DNA of 64,000 bases from Enterococcus_G camelliae. Its GTDB lineage: Bacteria > Bacillota > Bacilli > Lactobacillales > Enterococcaceae. Where the stretch lies: positions 15,330 through 79,329 of the forward strand of contig NZ_JBHUMO010000058.1 in assembly GCF_042685105.1 (NCBI RefSeq), given 5' to 3'. Below the pieces are notes generated by a model, which ran no database searches, was not told the DNA's origin, and saw only the letters and a program-made list of their open reading frames with translations. The position numbers and the translations under genes were made by a program. Shown in pieces: positions 8,285 through 16,049 of the stretch. Every line of letters begins with the position of its first letter. Position 1 is the stretch's first letter.

Positions 8285-8704
8285 CTAGGTTAATCCTTGT
8301 TTTTTATTATATGCTTGATTTTCTAGCATCGTAAATTCATCGCCAGGGTTTAACTGATTGCCATTAATAACTTTTGATACTTTGAAATGTGACAATGTAT
8401 AAGCAATATCAATTCTATCTTCTTGGCCATAAATGATAGTGGGATCATCTTGAGCGATTTTCTTGGCGATCACTACCAGATCTGTATCTTTTTCTAAATC
8501 GGCTAAACTATCATACCCATCCATTTTAGCATCAAGAAATAGATTTTTACCAAACAAATGATCCTTCATTCCATTATCCAAACTGGTTTCCTCTGTAGCA
8601 TGTTGTTCTGGCTTATCGTTTGCAAGATTGCCATGTATCGCATATACTGCTACACCTAAACAAACAGCTGCAGCCAATGTAATAATTATTTTTTTTGCTT
8701 TCAT
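8285..8704 (-). pseudogene. Exported protein of unknown function, 3'-truncated
   Basis: About 139 codons remain. The N-terminus is a signal peptide or single anchor (MKAKKIIITLAAAVCLGVAV). After it comes a soluble region with DLVVIAKKIAQDDPTIIYG and VSKVINGNQLNPGDEF. The reading frame stops three codons after the IS66 junction, so the original C-terminus is lost. Start at 8704 is chosen for GAGGTGG just upstream rather than the GTG at 8713. It lies 22 bases after the matrixin stop, so the two form one operon. No family recognised. Confidence 0.6.
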
Positions 8705-8726
8705 TTTTTCCACCTCATTTTTTTAC

Positions 8727-9224
8727 TTAATATTTTGCATTCATTCCAGCTTTATCGTCGGCTAAAGGATATGCCTTATTATTGAAACCAGTGGCTCGCA
8801 TAACTGCTTTACTGTTATTAGCTGCTTGTGTATGACTAAGTCCTAATGCATGCCCAACCTCATGGACAACGGTTTCATTTCTAACTGCTGACGATGCATT
8901 GATGAAAGCACGGTAATATCTAATATCACTTTGTCTGGAATTATTATAGTAACAGACCCCGTAGTTGCCATTGTCAGTGTTTACAACTCCTTGATAGATA
9001 TTTATATATCCAGAACTACTTGATTTAACATATACTTTGGCACCACTGTAATTCCAAGCTGTCGCTTTGTTTAGATGGGTAGTATATCCACTCCCACTCG
9101 ACAAATTTTGATATTGACAGGTATAGCCGACATCTTGACTATTCAATACATACGCATTCGCTTTACTGCTAAATGAAAAAATCCCCATAACCAATAGTAC
9201 TAGAGTAACAATCATCTTTTTCAT
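8727..9224 (-). CDS. Secreted matrixin-type zinc metalloprotease
   Basis: A 165-residue exported protein. A signal peptide covers residues 1-24 (cleavage likely after AKANA). The zinc site is HEVGHALGLSH (residues 121-131), the extended HExxHxxGxxH motif of metzincins, followed by the Met-turn at M142 (AVMRATG). It is a minimal catalytic domain without the propeptide or hemopexin domains of longer matrixins. The start at 9224 has TTGGAGAG upstream; the frame opens earlier at 9293 but lacks a site there. It lies between an Rgg-like regulator remnant and a truncated exported protein. The target is unknown; an adhesin, bacteriocin or host protein is possible. Confidence 0.82.
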   Translation of the reverse strand: MKKMIVTLVLLVMGIFSFSSKANAYVLNSQDVGYTCQYQNLSSGSGYTTHLNKATAWNYSGAKVYVKSSSSGYINIYQGVVNTDNGNYGVCYYNNSRQSDIRYYRAFINASSAVRNETVVHEVGHALGLSHTQAANNSKAVMRATGFNNKAYPLADDKAGMNAKY

Positions 9225-9375
9225 ACTTTTTTCTCTCCAATCTTCTTGATTTATCCAAACAGTCTTACAAAAAATTCTTCTACCCATTCCCAATTAAGTA
9301 CATCCATTGTTACTTACTCCTCCTTTCTGTGAAAATTTTTAACAAGTTAATTATCACATGCTCAAAAAAGGAAAG

Positions 9376-10316
9376 TTACTTTTGCAAAGAATCTCGACAT
9401 TTATTTAGTTTCAGTAGGTTTTCAGTATTCCTTTTTAACGTTTCAGATTTTCGCTCATATCCTAAGAAAAGAAACAAATCATAAATTTTCTCTATATCTT
9501 TATTTGTGGTTTCTTTTAGTACCATGTCTAGAAGACTTTTATAGTACTTTTCCATCAATCTATAATACACACGATTCGGTAATTCTAGATCATATATTTC
9601 TAAACTTTTTAATATTTTAGATGTTGCCTCGACTTCCTGCCTTTCAAGGCAAAGCTGCACTGCGTTTAAATAAAAAGCAAGAATATTATTGATAGTTTGA
9701 AAACTGTAAGAATGCTTTTTGCTAATTCTTCGATCCCATTCTCCAATAAGTACGAGGATTGTTTCAGTGCTAAAAAGGAAGAGGCAACTTGCCATAACAC
9801 TTATTTCATAAGTAGTATATTGTGTAACCGTTTCGAAATATTTCTGGATTTTCTCTATTTCATAAGTATATTCTCCCAGATGAGATGAAATATTCTCTTG
9901 AAGAATTTTTTTGCAAAAACCATAAAAATAGCTAAATATGCAATATTCCCCGTTTTCTTATAGTTATCCTGCATTTCCTCTTATAACTTTTCAATAGATA
10001 GGTCTCCCTCTTCATATTTCAATTGAAGATCTTTGTATATTTCTTTCCTACTCTTGTAAGCAAAACTCTTTCTAAGAATTTGAAATTCATAAAGATCAAC
10101 ATTCATTCTATGTAATAGTTTTTCTAATAAATCAACATTCACCGTCAAGTTCGTTGTCTCAATTGTAGCAAGAGTTGTTCGTGAACATATCCCCTGTGAT
10201 AACTGTACTTGGGTAAAACCTCTTTCTTTCCTCATTTTCCTTAATAATTTACCAATTGATTCCTCATTGCTTCTCATATCAGTGTCAGCCCCTTCATTTT
10301 TTATATCCGCTTTCAC
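9376..10316 (-). pseudogene. Rgg/MutR-family regulator, disrupted
   Basis: The N-terminal 111 codons encode an Xre-type helix-turn-helix (IGKLLRKMRKERGFTQVQLS and following) typical of Rgg proteins. The C-terminal part in another frame has the Rgg TPR-like helices (ETVTQYTTYEISVMASCLFL, then INNILAFYLNAVQ). Between them are a TAA at 9981-9983 and a frameshift around 9940-9960; the total of 941 bases is not a multiple of three. Intact relatives are about 290-310 residues and respond to short peptides. It sits upstream of the matrixin gene in the same direction, which it probably once activated. Confidence 0.8.
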
Positions 10317-10703
10317 TACGTCGTACTACTATTCATATCGATATAGCTGAGATGAAATGGAATAAAACAACTGCATTTTTTCCCTTCTAGTATTGTCAAC
10401 GGTAACGATAAAACGTACCTACAATTTTAAGTTGCTTTTACCATAGAATGGCTATTTAAAATGTTTAACCTGTCTTTTTCTTCGCTTTCATCTTACTTAT
10501 CCATAATTTTAGACTACATCACATGATTAACATTTTCAATTTATATTTAGAGATGAATCATCAGATTCCAAAAAGTTGAAATTTGGAATCTCAACGATAC
10601 TTCTCGACTACAAAAAAATATGGTCGGACACGACCAGAGTTATACTACTATGAGCAACTTTTCAATATGGAAGAACTTAAAAATCAGACACATTTACTTG
10701 AGC
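10317..10703. other. Non-coding stretch upstream of the rgg remnant
   Basis: No convincing gene. It contains a 10-bp inverted repeat (10563-10572 with 10582-10591, AGATTCCAAA). On the plus strand from about 10619 to 10743 there is an open stretch reading YGRTRPELYYYEQLFNMEEL and ending KPG, which looks like the C-terminal relic of a gene. I could not assign it. No obvious short hydrophobic peptide gene for the Rgg regulator was identified. Confidence 0.4.
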
Positions 10704-10764
10704 AATCAATAAACCAAAGACGTTCAGCGGTGAAGCCTGGCTGAACGTCTTTGGTTTATTGATT
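10704..10764. repeat. Perfect 25-bp inverted repeat beside oriT
   Basis: Bases 10704-10728 and 10740-10764 are exact reverse complements with an 11-base loop. There is no T run on either side, so it is not a standard terminator. It lies 6 bases from the oriT-like motif, which suggests a role as relaxase binding site, strand-replacement origin or cruciform. Confidence 0.75.
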
Positions 10765-10770
10765 ATGCTT

Positions 10771-10820
10771 AGCCCCTATTTCTAACAGGGGGCTAACAGG
10801 GGGCTAACTAACAGGGGGCT
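10771..10820 (+). other. oriT: oriT-like nick region (MobT family)
   Basis: AGCCCC (10771-10776) and GGGGCT (10789-10794) are inverted and enclose CTAACA followed by the G run. This layout closely resembles the GC-rich oriT repeat of ICEBs1 and Tn916 as I recall it, where the nick falls after CTAACA. The half CTAACAGGGGGCT occurs three times (10782-10794, 10793-10805, 10808-10820). It lies about 1.1 kb from the relaxase gene with the repressor between them. The nick position is inferred from the family. Confidence 0.7.
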
Positions 10821-10934
10821 AACTAGAAACTGGGAACTGCTTCAACTACCCATTGGAGCCTGGCATATCAGCGTTTTCGTTGTCACCCAGTTTCAAGATT
10901 TGTCACATTCTATTAGTCTATCCGATTCAGCTAA

Positions 10935-11756
10935 CTAACGAGTAATAGACAAATAGGCAATTTCTTTCTTCACCTCAGCTAGAAAAGTCTTGTAATAGTG
11001 ATTAGCTTTATTTTCTAGCTGATCAAATACTTTCGATTTTTGATTATAGCGATAACAACCAATATCGACTTTCAAATGATTCGTATCGATACCATAATAG
11101 ATGATTGTTGCTTCTTTTAACGGAATGTTTAACAGCTCAAAGGTTCGTGTATAGTAATCGATCGTCACTTGATCTTGCAGATTCGGTTGATGCTTATACA
11201 AAGCTCTTTGTCGTTTGGCGAAGGTATATGGCAAAAAATGGACCGTCGCATTTTCTTCCTCAATGTAGGCATAGTATTGCGGTGCTGTATCCACCGGATC
11301 ATTAGCTGCGTTCACTAAATACAGCTCGTTGGTACCAGCTACTTTTGAATAAACCAAATACGGTTCTTCCTGCTCTGAAATGGCGCCAGAGTCGATAATA
11401 CCTTGGATGAAATCAATAATCGTTATTTCATCGTAAAGATCCACGTTCTGCTGTTTGAGAAATGACACCATCTGATCCAACATCACTGAATTGATTTTCA
11501 AGTGAAAATGCTCTTCCACCAACTTATCCATAAATTCTTCTGGTGTACCATATAGGAGGTAGTTCACCTCTGTTTTCCCAAGAATAGCAATCTTATTCAG
11601 CTTGTCTTCTTTAGGTAAATTAACGCCTCGTTCCCAATTGTTAACGGTGGTTTTGGGAGAATGACTAATCAACTCACCGAATTGCGCCATACTGTATCCC
11701 AAATCAGTTCTGATTTTCTTGATTCGTTGCCCTACTTCTTTGGCATTCTGATTCAT
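10935..11756 (-). CDS. Xre-family repressor of the island
   Basis: A 273-residue protein. Residues 6-60 form an Xre-type helix-turn-helix (VGQRIKKIRTDLGYSMAQFG through TTVNNWERG). The remaining ~200 residues are an alpha/beta region without a recognisable S24 or ImmA protease motif. It is divergent from the relaxase gene, and the shared 164-base interval carries repeated GTACTT motifs around a strong promoter. It is therefore the likely element regulator keeping mobT-xis-int silent. How repression is relieved is not visible. Confidence 0.72.
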   Translation of the reverse strand: MNQNAKEVGQRIKKIRTDLGYSMAQFGELISHSPKTTVNNWERGVNLPKEDKLNKIAILGKTEVNYLLYGTPEEFMDKLVEEHFHLKINSVMLDQMVSFLKQQNVDLYDEITIIDFIQGIIDSGAISEQEEPYLVYSKVAGTNELYLVNAANDPVDTAPQYYAYIEEENATVHFLPYTFAKRQRALYKHQPNLQDQVTIDYYTRTFELLNIPLKEATIIYYGIDTNHLKVDIGCYRYNQKSKVFDQLENKANHYYKTFLAEVKKEIAYLSITR

Positions 11757-11815
11757 AACGCTTCCTCCATTTCAATCTCACCTTCATCTTATCAAAACAA
11801 TAACCCACTGCCAAT

Positions 11816-11900
11816 CAAAAAGTACTTTTTTTCGAACTTATTTCTCTTGACATTCTTGAACAGCAGCGGTACTATAGTTTCGTACTTATTTTGGTACTTA
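11816..11900 (+). promoter_or_regulatory. mobT promoter with probable repressor operators
   Basis: TTGACA (11847-11852) and TACTAT (11870-11875) are separated by exactly 17 bases, a near-consensus sigma-A promoter. Related motifs surround it: AAGTACTT near 11819-11826, CGGTACTA overlapping the -10, and GTACTT twice downstream (11882-11887 and 11894-11899). The divergent Xre-type repressor is the obvious ligand. Confidence 0.7.
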
Positions 11901-11920
11901 TCCATTAAAGGAGGTTTTCT

Positions 11921-13153
11921 ATGGGAACAAGTGATTTACAAGAACTCGGACTATCCATCAAGAAGTCACGAGAAGACAGGAGGTGGACACAAAAGGATCT
12001 GGCAGTAAAAGTCGGTATTTCCCGCTCACTATTAGCTAAATTTGAAAAAGGTACCCGAAGACTTTCAGAAGATACACTTAATAAATTGCTTGATTGTCTA
12101 CGAGAAACAGAAGCCAAGCCTGAGTATACGATTCTTATCGATTACTTGGCGATTCATTTTTTCTCAAATGACTATCAAAAGCTGGTTGAAGAAGTATTAG
12201 GAATCAAGCTGAAATATTTTGAGCAAACCGATTTTGCACCATTGGGCTACACCGGGCGTTTTACACGAAATGATACGATCAACGTCCTCTATTCGGTGGA
12301 TGATCCTGAAAAGGGTACGCTGCTCGATTTGACCGGCCAGGGATGCAAACATTTGGCAATGTTACTGAATACTAGGAAAATGACTTGGCAAGATTTTTTT
12401 GCAAAAGTCTTTCAATTTCAAGGAAATTTTACCCGTATTGACTTCACCTTGGATGACCCTGTTGGGATACTTGATATTCCAGAACTCGCCCAGAAAACTC
12501 AACTTGGTCACATCAAAACCGTCTTTCGTACCAGCGATGTTAACTATTCGACTGATATCTCAAACTCAGATTCTAATGGCCTGACGCTTTATCTCGGATC
12601 AAGAAAGAGCAACTGTCGTTTTTGCTTTTATCAAAAAGATTACGAACAAAGGAAGCGGCGCGGTATTTCCTTGGAAGATGCCACCATCAAGAATCGGTTT
12701 GAATTAAGGTATCGGAAAGAAAAAGCCCAGAAATTAGCCGAACAAATGATGACTTCTTCCGACTTTGAAAGCTTGTTTTTCGAGTTGATTAACGGAGCTG
12801 TTTGTTTCTACGATGGTGATCCCGATGAACCAGGCACCCGAATTGATCCAAAATGGGCGGAATTTATCAGCAATCACGGCGAGATAAGTTTGTCACTGGA
12901 AACCACACCCCAGACTTTCTCCAAAAGTATCAACTGGCTGTCCCATGGAGTTGCACCTACCCTATCATTTATCAATGAGGTTGATCGACTATTTGGCTCA
13001 TCCTTGTTGACAGCGATTATCGACACCGGCGAAATGAATCCCCATCAAGAAAAGATTATGGAAAATATGCGTGAGGAACCCGATTTTTATCAACCAGAGG
13101 TCGATTATTATGAACACGAATTACGTCAAAAAAGACAAAGAGAAAGATGCTAA
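11921..13153 (+). CDS. mobT: MobT/Rep_trans-type relaxase (replication initiator)
   Basis: 410 residues. The N-terminal helix-turn-helix (about 8-60, KKSREDRRWTQKDLAVKVGI) is followed by a Rep_trans-like rolling-circle domain. Motifs include FTRIDFTLDD (around 167-176), TLYLGSRKSNCRFCFYQKD (around 223-241) and NRFELRYRKEKA (around 254-265). This HTH plus Rep_trans layout is that of Tn916 Orf20 and ICEBs1 NicK, which nick oriT and start rolling-circle replication and transfer. AAAGGAGG precedes the ATG. It stands upstream of xis and int. A plasmid-type Rep would be the alternative, but the CTAACAGGGGG site and the integrase favour MobT. Confidence 0.8.
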   Translation: MGTSDLQELGLSIKKSREDRRWTQKDLAVKVGISRSLLAKFEKGTRRLSEDTLNKLLDCLRETEAKPEYTILIDYLAIHFFSNDYQKLVEEVLGIKLKYFEQTDFAPLGYTGRFTRNDTINVLYSVDDPEKGTLLDLTGQGCKHLAMLLNTRKMTWQDFFAKVFQFQGNFTRIDFTLDDPVGILDIPELAQKTQLGHIKTVFRTSDVNYSTDISNSDSNGLTLYLGSRKSNCRFCFYQKDYEQRKRRGISLEDATIKNRFELRYRKEKAQKLAEQMMTSSDFESLFFELINGAVCFYDGDPDEPGTRIDPKWAEFISNHGEISLSLETTPQTFSKSINWLSHGVAPTLSFINEVDRLFGSSLLTAIIDTGEMNPHQEKIMENMREEPDFYQPEVDYYEHELRQKRQRERC

Positions 13154-13271
13154 AAAAAGCAAAGCACTGCTTACACATCAAACTGTGCAGCGTACTCCGC
13201 CCTCGACAAGTGTAGTATAGCATAGTGAAAAAATTTGGTAAATCTTTCAAAAATTTGAAAGAAGGAATCAC

Positions 13272-13547
13272 ATGACGGTCAATGTACCAATAGAAATTGA
13301 CGATCAATTCACTGAATTAATCGTCCAACAAGTATTGAAACAAGTGAATGAAAATGAAGCTAAAGATCCATTGGCTTCAGAGCTACCCCCCTACCCTAAT
13401 CGCAAACAAGTAAAGCGTGTACTAAAAATTGGCGATGATCGGTTGAATGATTGGATTGCTCACGGATTACTGACAATTCCATTTGGTAAAGAACTACGCT
13501 TTGATCGTGAAGATATTCGTTCATTTTTAGATCAACAAAAAGTATAG
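13272..13547 (+). CDS. xis: Excisionase-like helix-turn-helix protein
   Basis: 91 residues. The C-terminal half (NRKQVKRVLKIGDDRLNDWI, then GLLTIPFGKELRFDREDIRS) is a small winged-helix DNA-binding fold used by excisionases and related element proteins. The N-terminus is acidic. AGAAGGA precedes the ATG, next to a perfect CTTTCAAA/TTTGAAAG repeat (13242-13259). Lying directly upstream of the integrase, it most likely directs excision by bending attachment-site DNA. A replication accessory role cannot be excluded. Confidence 0.72.
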   Translation: MTVNVPIEIDDQFTELIVQQVLKQVNENEAKDPLASELPPYPNRKQVKRVLKIGDDRLNDWIAHGLLTIPFGKELRFDREDIRSFLDQQKV

Positions 13548-13642
13548 CCTTGACCAAAACCAAGTCGCTGTCTATGATTACGATTAGAAGGGAGAAACAA
13601 TTTGCCTTTGATATGCTGGCGAGTGAATCAAAGGAGAAAATT

Positions 13643-14782
13643 ATGATCAAAGAATATACAAAAAAAGATGGTTCACAAGCTTATCTAATTAAGGTGTATC
13701 TTGGAATCGATCCACTAACAGGAAAAAAACGTTTCACAACCCGCCGCGGTTTTAGAACACAAAAAGAAGCTAAAATGGCCCAATCACGGCTTGAAGTTGA
13801 AGCCCAAGACAACAAATATTGTCCCGAGAAAAATTATACTTTCGATCAAATCAAAGATTTATGGTTGACTCAATATAAAGACACCGTTAAAGAAAGTACT
13901 TATCGAAGAGTAATCTTTCTTTTCAAAAATAATATCGGCAAAAAATTTGGCAATAAGCGAATCGCAAAATACAACATTCCCTACTGTCAAAAAGCTGTCA
14001 ACGAGTGGAAGGATTCTTATGCCACCTACCGCGCTTTAAAATCTTACACAACTGCCGTTTTCGATTTTGCTATCAAGATGAATGTCTTGATTGATAATCC
14101 AATGAAACATGTCTCTTTCTCTACTGGGAAAAGAACAATCAAGAAAGCCAAATTGAAATTCTTTGAAGTTGATGAGTTGAAACGCTTTCTGGAATGCTAT
14201 AAAGAAGATTCATTTCCTCTGACTTACCCACTTTTTCGATTATTGGCATTTAGTGGTATCAGAAAAGGGGAGCTCTTAGCATTGACCTGGGATGATATTG
14301 ATTTGGAACAAGGAATGCTTACGATAAACAAAACTGCCGCTCTCAATAATAAAAATCAAGTTGAAGCAACAACTCCCAAGACAAAGCATTCCAACCGAAC
14401 GATCTCACTTGATGAGCTTACTGTACAAGTTCTGAAAAAATGGAAGATAAAACAAAAAGAATATTTGTTAATGTATGGTATTAAAACTTTGAAAGAAGAT
14501 CAGTTGGTTTTTGCTTCCAAATCGAATAACTATCTCGCGATGACGAGACCTAATCAATTATTAGCTCGTTTATGTGACAAATATGGGTTTCCAAATATTT
14601 CGATTCATGGATTTCGACATACCCATTGTAGTTTATTATTTGAAGCTGAGCTCTCAGCGAAAGAAGTTCAAGATCGTCTGGGACATTCAGATATTCAGAC
14701 TACTTTAAACATTTACACTCATATCACAAAAAAACAAAAAGATGTAGTAGCAGAGAAGTTTGCCAACTATGTCCAATTCTAG
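13643..14782 (+). CDS. int: Tyrosine integrase, Tn916/phage type
   Basis: 379 residues. The N-terminal arm-binding (AP2-like) domain reads MIKEYTKKDGSQAYLIKVYL. It is followed by a SAM-like core-binding region (62-160) and the catalytic domain. The active site is complete: R207 (SGIRKGE), H322 and R325 (HGFRH), H348 (LGHSD) and Y358 (NIYTH). The frame is open from 13550, but ATG 13643 has AAAGGAG upstream and starts exactly where relatives do. It ends ~110 bases from the rplL stop, so rplL's 3' end or its terminator is the likely integration target. Confidence 0.93.
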   Translation: MIKEYTKKDGSQAYLIKVYLGIDPLTGKKRFTTRRGFRTQKEAKMAQSRLEVEAQDNKYCPEKNYTFDQIKDLWLTQYKDTVKESTYRRVIFLFKNNIGKKFGNKRIAKYNIPYCQKAVNEWKDSYATYRALKSYTTAVFDFAIKMNVLIDNPMKHVSFSTGKRTIKKAKLKFFEVDELKRFLECYKEDSFPLTYPLFRLLAFSGIRKGELLALTWDDIDLEQGMLTINKTAALNNKNQVEATTPKTKHSNRTISLDELTVQVLKKWKIKQKEYLLMYGIKTLKEDQLVFASKSNNYLAMTRPNQLLARLCDKYGFPNISIHGFRHTHCSLLFEAELSAKEVQDRLGHSDIQTTLNIYTHITKKQKDVVAEKFANYVQF

Positions 14783-14795
14783 TTTTTAGAGTGGG

Positions 14796-14817
14796 ATGGT
14801 CAAAAGGATGGTCAAAA
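14796..14817 (+). repeat. Right arm-type repeat of the island
   Basis: Tandem ATGGTCAAAAGG units directly after the integrase stop codon. It matches 2699-2720 at 20 of 22 positions. It is probably bound by the integrase N-terminal domain. Confidence 0.55.
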
Positions 14818-14834
14818 CAATCTAAACAAAAAAA

Positions 14835-14874
14835 AGAAGTCAAAAACCTTGTTAAATCAAGGCTTTTGACTTCT
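14835..14874 (-). terminator. rplL operon terminator
   Basis: AGAAGTCAAAAACCTTG (14835-14851) pairs with CAAGGCTTTTGACTTCT (14858-14874) with a single G-T type mismatch. On the minus strand a T-rich tract (complement of 14823-14834) follows. It sits 16 bases after rplL and is a possible integrase core site. Confidence 0.88.
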
Positions 14875-14890
14875 CTAATCAGAAAAGTAA

Positions 14891-15256
14891 TTATTTAACT
14901 GTTACTGAAGCGCCAACTTCTTCTAAAGTAGCTTTTAATGCTTCTGCTTCTTCTTTAGAAATGCCTTCTTTAACAGGTGCAGGAGCGCCATCAACTACAG
15001 CTTTCGCTTCTTTCAAGCCTAAGCCAGTAGCTTCACGTACTGCTTTGATAACTTTCACTTTTTGATCGCCAACAGCTGTTAATTCAACAGTAAATTCTGT
15101 TTGTTCTTCAGCGGCAGTAGCACCTGCTGCAGCAACAGCTACAGGAGCAGCTGCAGATACGCCAAATTCTTCTTCGATAGCTTTAACTAAATCGTTTAAT
15201 TCTAAGATTGTCGCGCCTTTTAGCTCTTCGACAATGTTTTCAATATTCAATGCCAT
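14891..15256 (-). CDS. rplL: Ribosomal protein L7/L12
   Basis: 121 residues. The N-terminal dimerisation helices (MALNIENIVEELKGATILEL) are followed by an alanine-rich hinge (residues 34-50) and the C-terminal factor-binding domain ending EALKATLEEVGASVTVK. It forms the ribosomal stalk that recruits translation GTPases. GGAGGAAACC precedes the ATG. It is the last gene of the rplJ-rplL transcript. The island integrase abuts its 3' side, but the coding sequence is intact. Confidence 0.97.
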   Translation of the reverse strand: MALNIENIVEELKGATILELNDLVKAIEEEFGVSAAAPVAVAAAGATAAEEQTEFTVELTAVGDQKVKVIKAVREATGLGLKEAKAVVDGAPAPVKEGISKEEAEALKATLEEVGASVTVK

Positions 15257-15334
15257 GATTGGTTTCCTCCATTTAATTGGTTTTTTCTTTTACTATTTCG
15301 TTATCTTCAAATGTGCAAATGGGTCATGCGGCAA

Positions 15335-15838
15335 TTAAGCTGCGTCGCCATCTTCTTTTTCTGCAACTGCATTGATTGCATAAGCCACATTGCGGACTGG
15401 TGCTTGTAGTACAGATAAAAGCATAGAAAGTAATCCTTCGCGGTTTGGCAATTTTGCCAAAGCAGTGATTTCTTCCAAAGTTGATACTTTGCCTTCAATG
15501 ATGCCACCTTTGATTTCCAATGCTTTTGCATCTTGTGCAAATTCATCGATAATTTTCGCTGGTGCAACAACATCATCATTACTAAACGCAACGGCTGTTG
15601 GACCAGTAAATACTTCTTCTAATCCTTCAAGACCTGCTGCTTGTGCGGCACGAGTAAGAATTGAATTTTTGATCACTTTCATTTCAACGTTCGCATCGCG
15701 CAATTGTTTACGTAAACGAGTCACTTCGTCAACAGTCAGACCACGGTAATCTACAACAACAACAGATGATGATGCTTTAAATTTTTCCGTTACTTCTTCA
15801 ACGATAGCGGCTTTTTTAGCAATAGCTGCTTCACTCAT
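15335..15838 (-). CDS. rplJ: Ribosomal protein L10
   Basis: 167 residues, opening MSEAAIAKKAAIVEEVTEKF with the L10 core VVVDYRGLTVDEVTRLRKQL. It anchors L7/L12 dimers to the 23S rRNA. A GTG at 15847 extends the frame, but AGGAGGTG sits 6 bases before the ATG at 15838. Translation is probably autoregulated through the leader just upstream. Confidence 0.96.
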   Translation of the reverse strand: MSEAAIAKKAAIVEEVTEKFKASSSVVVVDYRGLTVDEVTRLRKQLRDANVEMKVIKNSILTRAAQAAGLEGLEEVFTGPTAVAFSNDDVVAPAKIIDEFAQDAKALEIKGGIIEGKVSTLEEITALAKLPNREGLLSMLLSVLQAPVRNVAYAINAVAEKEDGDAA

Positions 15839-15848
15839 TTTTTTCACC

Positions 15849-16000
15849 TCCTGATTTTGATGGAAGAGTTTTTTTTAAATAAAAAAACCCTATGCCACCG
15901 TAGACATAGAGGGACTATTGAAACGATCTTCAATGTTTGTCCTCGGTAGGAATTATGACCTAGTCACCTACTGTCTTCGGTACAGTTAATTATTAACCTT
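15849..16000 (-). ncRNA. L10 leader with attenuator
   Basis: About 150 untranslated bases precede rplJ. A hairpin, CCCTCTATGTC with GGCATAGGG (15888-15913), is followed on the minus strand by seven Ts just before the ribosome binding site. This is a classical intrinsic terminator within the leader. Upstream folding sequences (GTAGGTGACTAGGTCATAATT and neighbours) fit the Firmicutes L10(L12)4 binding leader. Excess L10-L12 complex would favour termination. Confidence 0.8.
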
Positions 16001-16030
16001 AGCTACCTTATCATAAATAAGGTAGCTAAG
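15998..16030 (-). terminator. Hairpin after rplA
   Basis: A perfect 14-bp stem (15998-16011 with 16017-16030, CTTAGCTACCTTAT). The minus-strand tail GTTAATAATTA is A/T-rich but not a T run, so it may be a weak terminator or an RNA stabiliser at the end of rplK-rplA. Confidence 0.55.
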
Positions 16031-16049
16031 TCAAGTTCTTTTCTATAAA

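Larger units (their letters stand above)
2640..14830. mobile_element. Integrative and mobilizable element (IME) next to rplL
   Basis: The right part holds integrase (13643-14782), an excisionase-like protein, a MobT/Rep_trans relaxase and a divergent Xre-type repressor, with an oriT-like site at 10771-10820. The integrase ends about 110 bases from the rplL stop codon. A 22-bp arm-type repeat beside it (14796-14817) recurs at 2699-2720, which I take as the other end. Cargo includes SIR2-HerA and a decayed Rgg/matrixin block, with two IS elements. No VirD4-like coupling protein, VirB4 ATPase or lysozyme-like transfer gene is present, so transfer would need a helper element. The core attachment repeat was not found by eye, so both ends are approximate. 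Confidence 0.65.

Noticed and set aside
10781..10820. Plasmid iterons
   Set aside because: Only three copies, irregular spacing, and an exact nick-site layout; oriT explains them better.
11921..13153. Plasmid rolling-circle replication protein
   Set aside because: HTH plus Rep_trans layout, adjacent integrase and CTAACAGGGGG site favour an element relaxase; a plasmid remains possible only as an ancestor.
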